Positions 1-7,902 of a DNA stretch of 64,000 nucleotides are shown one piece after another. This DNA is from Myxococcales bacterium. GTDB lineage: Bacteria > Myxococcota_A > Polyangia > Nannocystales > Nannocystaceae. Positions within the stretch are counted from its first letter, which is position 1; every line of letters starts with the position of its first letter. The position numbers were made by a program, and so were the translations under genes. The DNA is taken from NCBI GenBank assembly GCA_020633315.1, contig JACKDV010000024.1:1-64000 (forward strand), in the 5' to 3' direction. The notes beneath the pieces are model-generated. The model saw nothing but the letters and a program-made list of their open reading frames with translations. It searched no databases and was not told where the DNA came from.

Positions 1-202
1 CGATTCCGGGGTCGCGCTTACTTCAGGGCTAGCCGCGCACGTGCGCGGGATCCATGGGCCCGAACGATAGTGCATCCCCTGCGGGAGCGGGAGCAAGCCC
101 CAGGGCCAAGGTTCGAACGAAGTTGTCAGCCTCCGAGGGGAGTGATAGAGGCCCTTTGACGAGCGAGTCGTCGCTCTACGAGTCATCGAGACGAGTTGTT
201 CA

Positions 203-1051
203 ATGGGACGAGCCATCCTCTTGTGTATCTGTGGCGTGCTGCTGGCGGCCGCCTGCTCGATCGCATACCTCGGCATGCACGAGTCCTACGCTCGTCTGCG
301 CGACGGCAAGACCTACGACGGCGTGGTGACCGAGTTTCGATCCGACGGGATGATCTTCGAGTACGTCGACGAGCAGGGCGAGCCCCAGCAGAGGATCAGC
401 CAGGATCCGCCGCAATCGATCCTCGACGAGCTGTCCGTGGGCTCTCCGGTCGTGGTTCATCGCAGCTCCACGGACACCAAGATCGCCCAGGAGGTGCAGC
501 CCCCGCCGATCCTCCTGCTGTTCGGCGCCGGCGCCTCGCTCGTGTTCGCGGTCTGGATCGTGCTGAGAGCCCGGACCCTGCAGAGGAAGTTCCGCGCGGC
601 CGTGGGCGACTTCGACGCGACCCTCCTGCTCGCGATCAGCAAGTCCCGCGGTCAGTACGTCGCCATGTTCGTGATCGGCCTGGTCTTCACGGCGATGTTC
701 ATGATCGTCGTGTTCGCGGCGTCCGACGTGAGCGTCGCGAGCGGAGTCGTCCTCGGCCTGCTGGCGCTGGGCTCGATGTTCCTCGCCGGCCTCGGGGGCT
801 GGCGGGCATGGGTCCTGCGAGACATCCGCAGGAGCAAGATCTTCCTGCGGCTTTTGCAGACCCCCGAGCGGGTCACCCACGTGCAGGGCATCAGAGCCTG
901 GGCCGAGGGCGTGCCCGGGGCGACCCACTACAGCTTCACCGTGTTCTTCGACGACCGCTATCAGTTCACGATCTCCCTGGGGCAGATCGGCGTGGACGAG
1001 TTCCTCGCGGCCCTGCGGGAGCGCGCTCCACAGGCGGAGTTCGCCGTGTGA
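203..1051 (+). CDS. DUF3592-like membrane protein
   Basis: A 282-residue protein beginning with a hydrophobic segment (residues 3-22) that acts as signal or first membrane helix. A small soluble domain follows (about 35-100) with the pattern G-x-V-x-E-F...Y...G...V-H-R, resembling the extracytoplasmic DUF3592 fold. Three further hydrophobic stretches lie at about 107-125, 152-175 and 180-200. The C-terminal 80 residues are soluble. No enzyme motif is visible, so the role is unknown. ATG at 203 is the first reasonable start; no Shine-Dalgarno is visible. It faces away from the decayed genes that follow. The family call rests on pattern resemblance only. Confidence 0.7.
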   Translation: MGRAILLCICGVLLAAACSIAYLGMHESYARLRDGKTYDGVVTEFRSDGMIFEYVDEQGEPQQRISQDPPQSILDELSVGSPVVVHRSSTDTKIAQEVQPPPILLLFGAGASLVFAVWIVLRARTLQRKFRAAVGDFDATLLLAISKSRGQYVAMFVIGLVFTAMFMIVVFAASDVSVASGVVLGLLALGSMFLAGLGGWRAWVLRDIRRSKIFLRLLQTPERVTHVQGIRAWAEGVPGATHYSFTVFFDDRYQFTISLGQIGVDEFLAALRERAPQAEFAV

Positions 1052-1103
1052 GCGCCCCCGGCCCGCTACGGACGCCCGAGCGTCCCGACCCGCGCCCGCG
1101 ACC

Positions 1104-2120
1104 CTACTGCGGCCGCACCAGGCCGAAGGCCTCGGAGGCGACGACGCCCCCCATCAGGTCGACCAGGTCGTCGCCGGTCTCGGCCATGCGGTCGGCCAGC
1201 CGCTCGATGGTGCAAGCGTCGCTCTCCTCCAACAAGCGCCGCAGCGCGTAGACACAGGTGGTGCTCGGCGACGCACGCCCGGGTCTCGGGCAGGGCCAGG
1301 GTCCCCTCGATGAGGTCGGCGCGACCCTCGAAGCCGAACTTCTCGCTCACGCTGACGAGTTCGCCGTTGCTCTGGACGGGACCTCCTCGATCTCTTCCTG
1401 CCAGCGCCCGAGCTCGTCGTAGTTGTCGAAGGCGACCTGGGGAGGCTCGAGGATCTGGTGGCAGCCCGCGCACGACGCCTGGTCGAGGAGGCTCTCGATG
1501 ATCTCGTAGCGGCTGTCCCCTTCGACATCGCCGTCCACGTCAGGGGGCTCGGGCGGGATGGAGTTGCACAGCCATGCCTCGCGAAAGATCAGGCCTCGAA
1601 TGCTGAGGCCCACCCGGTTGCTCCGAGAGTGGCGGGGCATGACGCCGGGCAGGGTCATCAACCCTCCCCGGTGCTCCGGATCGAGCTGCGCACGCACGAA
1701 GGTGGACGGGCCCGGGGTGCCGTCGGTGGCGGTCACGTCGTCCCCGTAGAACGCGAGCAGGCCGTCGTTGACGAAGGTGTAGGGGGCCTGGAGCAGGGTG
1801 GCGAGGCGGCCGTCGCCCGAGCCGAGCACCACGTCGGAGGCCAGCAGGCGCAGCTCGTGCTCCATGGCCGCGCCCAGGGCCGAGTCGAACGTGGGGTCGT
1901 CCTTGACGAGCATGTCCAAGCCCCGGGTCTGCAGCCACTGAGCGTACATCTCGCGGACGTTTTCCACCGCCCGCGGGTTGGCCAGCATCCGGGTGCCCCT
2001 GAGCGATCCCCTCATCTGAAGCGAATCTCGCTCGCCGCGTAGGTGTCCGAGAAAGTTCGAGATTCTGCGGAATTTCGCTTCGCCGTGGCTGTTGGGGCCT
2101 TTCATGAGAAGCTCCTGCAT
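1104..2120 (-). pseudogene. decayed DUF1592/DUF1588/DUF1585 protein, 5' truncated and frameshifted
   Basis: Read on the minus strand, the first part (2120 to about 1380) gives the end of a DUF1592 domain (RMLANPRA, TLLQAPYTFVND) and a DUF1588 domain (HRGGLMTLPGVM, CAGCHQILEPP...FDNYDELG). The DUF1585-like continuation (SNGELVSVSEKFGFEG...TRACVAEHH) is in another frame from about 1375. The last part (CVYALRRLLEESDACTIERLADRMAETGDD in outline) is in a third frame from about 1260, ending at a stop at 1104. Intact relatives are several hundred residues longer, secreted and cytochrome-like. The missing N-terminus adjoins the IS4 relic at 2155, so insertion followed by decay is the likely history. 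Two sequencing errors could explain the frameshifts but not the truncation. Confidence 0.75.
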
Positions 2121-2154
2121 CCCCGAGCATCACCGCGTTCCGAAGACTCGCCGC

Positions 2155-2995
2155 ATGGACCCATCCGAGGTCCACGCGTTCGTCAGTGGACTCTTTGCCG
2201 AAGACATGCATGCCAAGCGTGTGTTGTCGCTGGGCAATGGCGTCCTCGGGGTGATGTACGCCGCATCCTTGTCGGTCCACGCCATCGGGCTTGGCCTCTC
2301 GAAGGCTCTGGACAGCTCTCCGAAGCACTCGATCAAGCAGGTCGATCGGTTGCTGAGCAACAAGAAGCTCGATGTCCGGCAGATCTTCCGATGTACGCGT
2401 GACGCTCCTGGCCGATCGCGGCTTCGCAGATCAAGCGCTGTACACGTTCCTCCACGAACTCGGGTGGGACGATGTCATTCGCTTCAGAGGTGGCATCGAG
2501 GTCTGCAATGCCGCCGGGGAGGCCAAGCCAGCCCTCGAGTGGCTGTCGACCAGCGGCCGGGCAACAATGCTCAAGAAGGTCGAGGTCACCCAGCACCGGA
2601 CGCCGGTTCCGGCGGTGGTGGTCGTCCATGCGCGTGGGATGCAGGATCCGTGGTGCCTCGCCACGAGCCGCTCTGATCTGAATTCGACCAAGGTCGTCAA
2701 GCTCTACGGGCGCCGGTTCACCATCGAGGAGACCTTCCGGGACGTCAAGGACCCCCGCTTCGGTCTGGGCCTGTCGGCGACCCACACCAAGAGCTGCGCG
2801 CGACGAGATCGGCTCTTGCTGCTGGCGGCGATGGCCGAGGCTCTGCTGACGCTGCTGGGTGCCGCGGGGGAAGCCGCGGGGCTCGATCGAATGCTCAAGG
2901 CGAACACCTCCAAGAGGCCGTCATCGGGGCGGAGCAGCCCCCGTCATCGGCGGTGGAGCAGCGGCCTCATCAATGCGGCCGTCATCGGGCGATAG
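2155..2995 (+). pseudogene. IS4-family transposase relic with internal deletion
   Basis: The first 75-80 codons (from ATG 2155) match the N-terminal region of IS4-type transposases, including the PKHSIKQVDRLLSN stretch. Near 2385 the reading frame changes and the sequence resumes late in the protein with the second catalytic block (LLADRGFAD) and then the Y-x2-R-x3-E-x6-K signature (YGRRFTIEETFRDVK). The segment carrying the first catalytic Asp is absent, so the product cannot be active. The C-terminus degenerates into short CGTCATCGG-type repeats near 2920-2990. The relic abuts the truncated gene at 1104-2120. Confidence 0.8.
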
Positions 2996-3089
2996 AGTCC
3001 GAGCGAACCTGGCAAAGCTCGGATATCGATTTCCGAGTATGGATGTTACGTCAGCCTGCCGCTGGGCTCGTGGCCTGAACTACAGGGGG

Positions 3090-3589
3090 CCACCCCGAAA
3101 ATGGCTGCCTGAATTTCCTAACCTCAAGGCGGCCTTTGGCGAGGTGATCGCGGCGGGGCGCATCCTCGGCCAGCGCGACAACGTGGGCAAGCTCGTCGAC
3201 CTGGCCAAGGCGATGATGGAATCCGAGGACCCCAACCCCCGGCTCGTCCACGACGTCATCGGCATCATCCACTTCCTCGCCGCCTCGGACTACCTGCTGG
3301 CCAACGCCAACCCCGGAAACGACGCGGTCTTCGCCCGGCTGATGCTCGCCGAGGTGCTGGGCTCGAAGAACATCGCCGAGGCGCGCCGCCTCACCGAGTC
3401 CAAGCTCGAGAGCGACAGGAAGGAGATCGTGAGCCTCAAGGATAAGATGGACGCCGAGAGCACCAGTCGAAAGAAGAATGACCTCAAGGCGACATCGAGG
3501 TCTTACTCGACAGCTACGAGAGAGACCTTGAGCTGTACCGCGCGGTCTTCGAGACCGAGCCTCCGGATGAGCTGCTGCCGCCGACCTGA
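3090..3589 (+). pseudogene. broken gene of unknown function, one frameshift
   Basis: From about 3090 a non-random protein-like sequence runs (FPNLKAAFGEVIAAGR, NPRLVHDVIGIIHFLAASD, AEVLGSKNIAEARRL) with a helical, charged C-terminal part. Near 3480-3490 the frame shifts by one base. The new frame gives GDIEVLLDSYERDLELYR and ends with a natural TGA at 3587-3589. No start codon or ribosome site can be assigned, because the 5' side merges with the IS4 relic. I do not recognise the family. Codon use and acid/base periodicity suggest it was once a real soluble protein. Confidence 0.5.
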
Positions 3590-3966
3590 GCGCCCTGCAA
3601 GCTCGTCCATTCATGGGCTCCGTGATCCTCGACGCCCTCGGGCACCTCGGGCTACGGGTCGCCTGCGTGAGAGACGCGCGCCGATAGTACAGATCCTGTC
3701 AACCGCGAGTCGCGCCTTCGGGGAGCACGTCTCGAGCGGGATCAGGTTTAGGATGACGGGTCGGGTACCTGGGGTCCACCTCGAATTTGCGGCCAATGCC
3801 CCTTTTCCGCGGTGCACTCCCATCTACCGTCGCGCAGCGAATCCGTAGGTCGAGGGTCGAGGAGCCGGGTGCGCGAATCGTGCATGCCCGGATCTGTGGG
3901 AGTCGGGGGGGAGCGCTCTCCCTCGGCCACCCAACCTCATCGTTCGCTCTTTGTGACTCCTGCCCA
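3590..3966. other. intergenic stretch without a recognisable gene
   Basis: About 380 bases between the broken gene and the envelope protein encoded on the minus strand. Several overlapping open frames exist, but none has a start site, a family resemblance or consistent codon use. No hairpin followed by a T-run is visible. It looks like eroded sequence. Confidence 0.5.
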
Positions 3967-5013
3967 TCAGAAGCGACCGGAGACGGACACGATGCCACCT
4001 CCGGGGAAGAGCGTCAGTGAAGGCGTCATGGCAGCGGAGCGGTAGTTCTCGAATCCGGGTCGGTTCCGACGGAACGAGCGGCTCTTGAGCGCGATCGCCA
4101 ACCCGGTCGCGGTGAAGGGAAGGCTCGCGTACCACCCCGCCTCTTCGATCAACAACGCCACATCGTGATCGCTCGCGAGGATCACGATCCTCGATACGCT
4201 CCATAGACCCAGACCGGTTCCGAACAGCGCCCACCCGAGCCGCTCGCGTGACCGGAGGCCCGGTCCCCCGAGAAACACCTCGTCGTACGCGAGCCGCTTC
4301 CCCACCCGATCTGCCCCCACGCCGAGCATGCTCAAGCCCGCGGCCGCTCCCAGACCACCGAAGGTCAGCCCACCCAAGATGAGCGGAATGCAGCCGAAGT
4401 CTTGGGTGAAGGCGCATGCGGTGAACATCCCAATCCTCGTCAGTCCCGCGGCGGTCGTCACGATGATCCCTGCTCGATAGAGACCCTGGCCATCGGGCGG
4501 GGCGATGGGTGTGGCTCGAAGGCGCTCGGAAGGGCCCTCGTCCGGCGAGTGCTGCCCGTCGATCTCAGGACTCGGTCCCGCGGCCTCGGACGGCTCGGCC
4601 TCGGACACGCCCGTGCTCGGCACCGTCGAGGCGGAGGCTGGAGACATCGGCTCTTCGACCTCCGTCGATGGCTCAGCCGACTCCGGGCCGTCGATCTGCG
4701 GCGCGGGTGGCGAAGCCGACTCGGAGCTCTCGCCCTGCGGCTTGGAACCTTCCCCAGACTCCGGGCTCTCGACCCGCGACTCGGGTGACTCCGCCGTCTC
4801 TAGGCTCTCGCCCTGCGATCTGGGTGGCTCCCCCGGCTCCAGGATCTCGCCCTGCAACACCGAACCCTCCCCAGATTCTGGGCTCCGGACCGTCGGCTCC
4901 GGCTTGCCGGGCTCCGGTGCCGCACCCATCACCGCTCGTGCGGTGGGCTCGGCTCCGAGGTCGCCCGACGGGCTCCCCGCGACCAACGATGACAATGCAA
5001 GCGCGACCAGCAT
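3967..5013 (-). CDS. putative envelope protein with Ser/Pro/Glu-rich spacer
   Basis: A 348-residue protein. A short N-terminal hydrophobic segment (residues 1-14, cleavage plausible after VAGS) looks like a signal peptide. Residues 20-165 are a low-complexity linker built on PESGEGS / PQGESSES-type units with an imperfect 20-residue periodicity. The C-terminal half has hydrophobic, glycine-rich stretches at about 180-235 and 255-315 and ends in a terminal Phe (VSGRF), as seen in outer-membrane proteins. Its family is unknown to me. Other Myxococcota carry many such linker-plus-membrane-domain proteins. It may sit in the inner or outer membrane. ATG at 5013 gives the signal peptide directly, which supports that start. 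Confidence 0.6.
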   Translation of the reverse strand: MLVALALSSLVAGSPSGDLGAEPTARAVMGAAPEPGKPEPTVRSPESGEGSVLQGEILEPGEPPRSQGESLETAESPESRVESPESGEGSKPQGESSESASPPAPQIDGPESAEPSTEVEEPMSPASASTVPSTGVSEAEPSEAAGPSPEIDGQHSPDEGPSERLRATPIAPPDGQGLYRAGIIVTTAAGLTRIGMFTACAFTQDFGCIPLILGGLTFGGLGAAAGLSMLGVGADRVGKRLAYDEVFLGGPGLRSRERLGWALFGTGLGLWSVSRIVILASDHDVALLIEEAGWYASLPFTATGLAIALKSRSFRRNRPGFENYRSAAMTPSLTLFPGGGIVSVSGRF

Positions 5014-5252
5014 TCTTGGTTCCCCTCGTCGTCAGTGCCCACGGGAGCGCATGTTCGTGCGCATGGCCCATTCGAACCCGCCAGCGAGGAATACGGCAAT
5101 CGGAATCGACCTGGAGGGTAGGAAACTTGGGCAGCCATTTTGGTTCCTCGGGAGAATTCGTGGTAACCGTTCAGCCCCCAGGTTTGCCGGGGTGCGCAAC
5201 CACACGGCGGAGCGGATCGACATGACGCTCGGAGCATGATCAAACCATCGGC

Positions 5253-5617
5253 GTGGTGCCGCCGGACAGCGACGAGTCTCTCGATCCAGGGGAAGCCCGG
5301 AGCGTCGAGCTCGAGCGCCAGCTCGCGGCCAGTCACGCTCGGACCGCCGAGCTCGAGGCGATCGTCGTCAAGCAGGCGGCGCAGATCGAGGTCTTGCTCG
5401 AGCAGCTCCGCCGAAACTCGAGCAACTCACACCTCCCGCCATCCAGCGATGGGCCCGGGACCGCCGGGTCCACCGCCGGCAAGAAGAAGTCCAAGAGCAA
5501 GCGCAAGCGGGGCGGTCAGAAGGGTCGACGCGGCGCCCATCGGCAGCTGTTGCCCGTCGAGCAGGTCGACCACGTCGCCGACATCTTCCCCGACGCGTGC
5601 TGTGGCTGCGGTCGACG
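5253..5617 (+). pseudogene. IS66-family transposase, N-terminal fragment
   Basis: From GTG 5253 the product has a coiled-coil region (ELERQLAASHARTAELEA) followed by the IS66 TnpC hallmark LLEQLRRNSSNSHLPPSSD. A Lys/Arg-rich linker (GGQKGRRGAHRQLLP) comes next, and then the start of the zinc-binding motif (DACCGCG) at about residue 120. After this the similarity stops and the frame closes at 5666 with unrelated residues. Intact IS66 transposases are about 500 residues with a DDE domain, which is absent. No TnpA or TnpB partner is visible nearby. Confidence 0.8.
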
Positions 5618-5941
5618 ACGACCAAGAAGCGCGGGATCTTGCGCGCGAGTCGGCGTAGAGGCGTGACCAATCGGACGGCAGGTGGAGGCCAGCCGGGGGT
5701 CACGTTCCGCCGAGATCTTGGAGCCGAACCAGCGTAGCCGGTAGCGGAGGCGAGCGCCCAAAAGAGTGAAGGCCGGGAGTCGCAATCCCGGCCTTCGAAG
5801 CGCCCAGCATGGCGAGGAGGCCTCGCCCTATGGGAGGGGTCCCACCCCCACCCAACCATCCGCACCCCGCCTCATCGGGCCATCCCCGCTGGCCCACATC
5901 GACCCTTGGCATCGAGACCTCGCCCCCTATCCTGCCCTTCC
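5618..5941. other. spacer after the IS66 fragment
   Basis: About 320 bases with no gene I can support. It contains one strong hairpin at 5770-5796 (listed separately) and a C-rich stretch at 5825-5940 just before the next gene. It may hold the eroded remainder of the IS66 element, but no terminal inverted repeat is recognised. Confidence 0.4.
5770..5796. terminator. strong hairpin, possible terminator
   Basis: A perfect 10-bp stem, AAGGCCGGGA paired with TCCCGGCCTT, encloses the 7-nt loop GTCGCAA. There is no T-run on either side, so intrinsic termination is uncertain. It could instead be part of a repeated palindromic element. Confidence 0.4.
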
Positions 5942-6817
5942 GTGCCCCCGGTCACCTTCGAATCATTCGATCCCACCCCCTACCAACGCGCCCCTCGCAT
6001 CAACCTGGTCAAGTCGATCGCCCTCGGTCGGGCCTTGCTGGCGGTCGGGCCTGCCGAGCCTCCCGAGCTGGTCCGTCGGGCCGCCGCCAAGCTCGGGGCG
6101 GTGCTCGACGAGGCCGATGGGGCCGTCGACGAGCGCCTGGGCGAGTCGCTGCCCACCGAGCCCTCGGGCGACGTCGCGCTCGATGGTCTCGCCGACGGCC
6201 TGTGGGCGGCCCTTCGCAATCGTCTCGAGGCCATCGCGGGGCTCGATCGCGACGACCTGCCCCGGCTGGCCGAGGGCCACGGCCCGCGCAGCGCGATCGC
6301 CCGAGCGGTCGCCACCATGCAGGACCAAGCGGCGCGAGCTCGTGCGCTCCAGGGGCGCCTCTTCGGCAGCACGGGTCTGGCGTTCACCAAGGCGCAGCTC
6401 ACCGAGCAGGCGCAGCTGATGGCGAGCATCCTCCGCAACGTCGACAAGCACGACCTCTCCGCCGAGATCGAGGCGCTGGCCGGGTCCGAGCTGCTGCTGC
6501 TCCTGCGCACGTGTCAGCCGCTCTACGAGGCGATGGTCCAGGCCCGCCTGACCCGCAGCGATCGCCAGCCCGTCGATCTCGGCCGCGTTCGCAGCAAGGT
6601 GCAGCGCGCCCTGGGCCGCTACACCAACGCCGTGCTCGCCATGCTCGACGACGAGGATCCCGACTCGCTGGCGGTGGTGCTCATGGCCCTGCGACCCATC
6701 GATGCGTTCCGCCCCAGCCGGCCCAGCCCCACCACCAACGACGAGCCGACCACGGGCGAGCCAGAGACCCCGAGCGACGACGCGACCGCCGAGCCCCCCG
6801 CGCTCGCCACCGCCTGA
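5942..6817 (+). CDS. hypothetical helical protein
   Basis: From GTG 5942 a 291-residue protein starts PPVTFESFDPTPYQRAPR, the point where convincing coding character begins; an upstream ATG at 5906 adds a proline-rich stretch that looks non-coding. The body (20-255) is Ala/Leu/Asp/Arg-rich and almost certainly all helical. The last 30 residues are a Pro/Thr/Glu tail. There is no signal peptide, membrane span or enzymatic motif. The function is unknown and no family was recognised. It is followed by the tandem repeats at 6897-7022. Confidence 0.65.
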   Translation: MPPVTFESFDPTPYQRAPRINLVKSIALGRALLAVGPAEPPELVRRAAAKLGAVLDEADGAVDERLGESLPTEPSGDVALDGLADGLWAALRNRLEAIAGLDRDDLPRLAEGHGPRSAIARAVATMQDQAARARALQGRLFGSTGLAFTKAQLTEQAQLMASILRNVDKHDLSAEIEALAGSELLLLLRTCQPLYEAMVQARLTRSDRQPVDLGRVRSKVQRALGRYTNAVLAMLDDEDPDSLAVVLMALRPIDAFRPSRPSPTTNDEPTTGEPETPSDDATAEPPALATA

Positions 6818-6896
6818 CACGAATGCTGCGCATCCACCCGAGGGACGGCCAACGCCGTCCCCTATTCGTTTCGAAGCCCCACACGGGGCCTCCATC

Positions 6897-7022
6897 CGAA
6901 GCGAAGCTGGTGCAACGGCCCCGATCGGGGCCAACCTCCGAGACGAGGCTCGATCCTCCGCTCCACTCGGGACCAGCCCACGAGACGAGGCTCGCTCCGC
7001 GCTCCACTCGAAACCAGCCCGC
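6897..7022. repeat. degenerate 42-bp tandem repeat, about three copies
   Basis: Copies at 6939-6980 and 6981-7022 share the frame CGAGACGAGGCTCG...GCTCCACTCG..ACCAGCCC. A more diverged copy lies at 6897-6938. Each unit contains a CGAG/CTCG dyad. The array is noncoding, lying between the hypothetical protein and the convergent transglycosylase gene. Confidence 0.7.
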
Positions 7023-7064
7023 CCCAACGAGGCATGCCACTGGATGCTCGCGGCCTGAGCGGGC

Positions 7065-7814
7065 TCAGGGCGCGATGTGACGGGCGGGACCCGGACGGGC
7101 CGTGTCGATGCCGAGCTGCTCCTGCCGCTCGTAGGCGTAGTAGCGGCGCAGCACCGAGCGCACGTAGGCCCGCGTCTCGGCGAAGGGGGGCACGCCTCCG
7201 TACTTCTCCACATTGCCGGCCCCCGCGTTGTAGGCGGCCAGCACCAGCACCATGTCGCCGTCGTAGCGGTTGGCGAGCAGCCGCAGGTAGCGGGCCCCGC
7301 CGTGCACGCTCTGGGAGGGATCGTAGGGGTCGCGCACGCCCAGCGCCTTGGCGGTGCGGGGCATGAGCTGCATCAGCCCCACCGCCCCCGCGCGCGAGAC
7401 GGCATGGGCGTAGTAGTTGCTCTCGGTGTGGATCACGGCCCGCAGCAGCGACTCGGGGAGCTGGTAGCGCTGGGCCGCGGCCCGGATGATCCCGTCGTAG
7501 CGGTGCAGCCGCTCCTCGCCCAGGTCGACCGCCCCCCGCTGGCCCCGCGCGGCGGCGGCGGCCCGCTCCACGTCGCCCCCGCCGCTGCCCTCGAGGGTCT
7601 TGTAGAGGGTCCACGAGCCGCCGGGGCTGCGGCCGGGCACGTTGGTCACGTGCAGCACCCCGTTGGCGTCGGTATAGGCGTAGTAGTTGTTGGGCTCGGC
7701 CCGCGCGCCCGTGCTGCCGCCCAGGGCCAGGCCGAGCACCAGGCCCAGGCCCACGCCCAGCAGCGGCCGCGACCAGCGGTCGGGGGATCGGGAGCGCGAC
7801 ACGACCCCCATCAT
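7065..7814 (-). CDS. lytic transglycosylase (SLT domain) with DUF4124
   Basis: A 249-residue exported peptidoglycan lyase. Residues 18-38 are a signal peptide ending near GARA. Residues 43-60 (YYAYTDANGVLHVTNVP) match the DUF4124 motif often found before SLT domains. The SLT domain spans about 103-235: the catalytic Glu is E131 in HTESNYYAHAVS, followed by GAVGLMQLMP (144-152) and AAYNAGAGNVEKYGG (193-207). It should cleave the MurNAc-GlcNAc bond with 1,6-anhydro product formation in the periplasm. It stands alone; the next gene on the same strand is 88 bases upstream. Start ATG 7814 or the next Met is equally possible. Confidence 0.9.
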   Translation of the reverse strand: MMGVVSRSRSPDRWSRPLLGVGLGLVLGLALGGSTGARAEPNNYYAYTDANGVLHVTNVPGRSPGGSWTLYKTLEGSGGGDVERAAAAARGQRGAVDLGEERLHRYDGIIRAAAQRYQLPESLLRAVIHTESNYYAHAVSRAGAVGLMQLMPRTAKALGVRDPYDPSQSVHGGARYLRLLANRYDGDMVLVLAAYNAGAGNVEKYGGVPPFAETRAYVRSVLRRYYAYERQEQLGIDTARPGPARHIAP

Positions 7815-7902
7815 AGCCCGACGCGGCGAGCCGGGGCCAAATCCCCGACGCGCCGCGCCGTGGTCGCCACCGCGAGCTGCGGCGGCGACGCGGGAGCCTC
7901 GG

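Noticed and set aside
5770..5796. Part of a tRNA gene
   Set aside because: There is a perfect hairpin but no acceptor stem, T-arm GTTCRA motif or anticodon arm nearby. No tRNA was found in the window.
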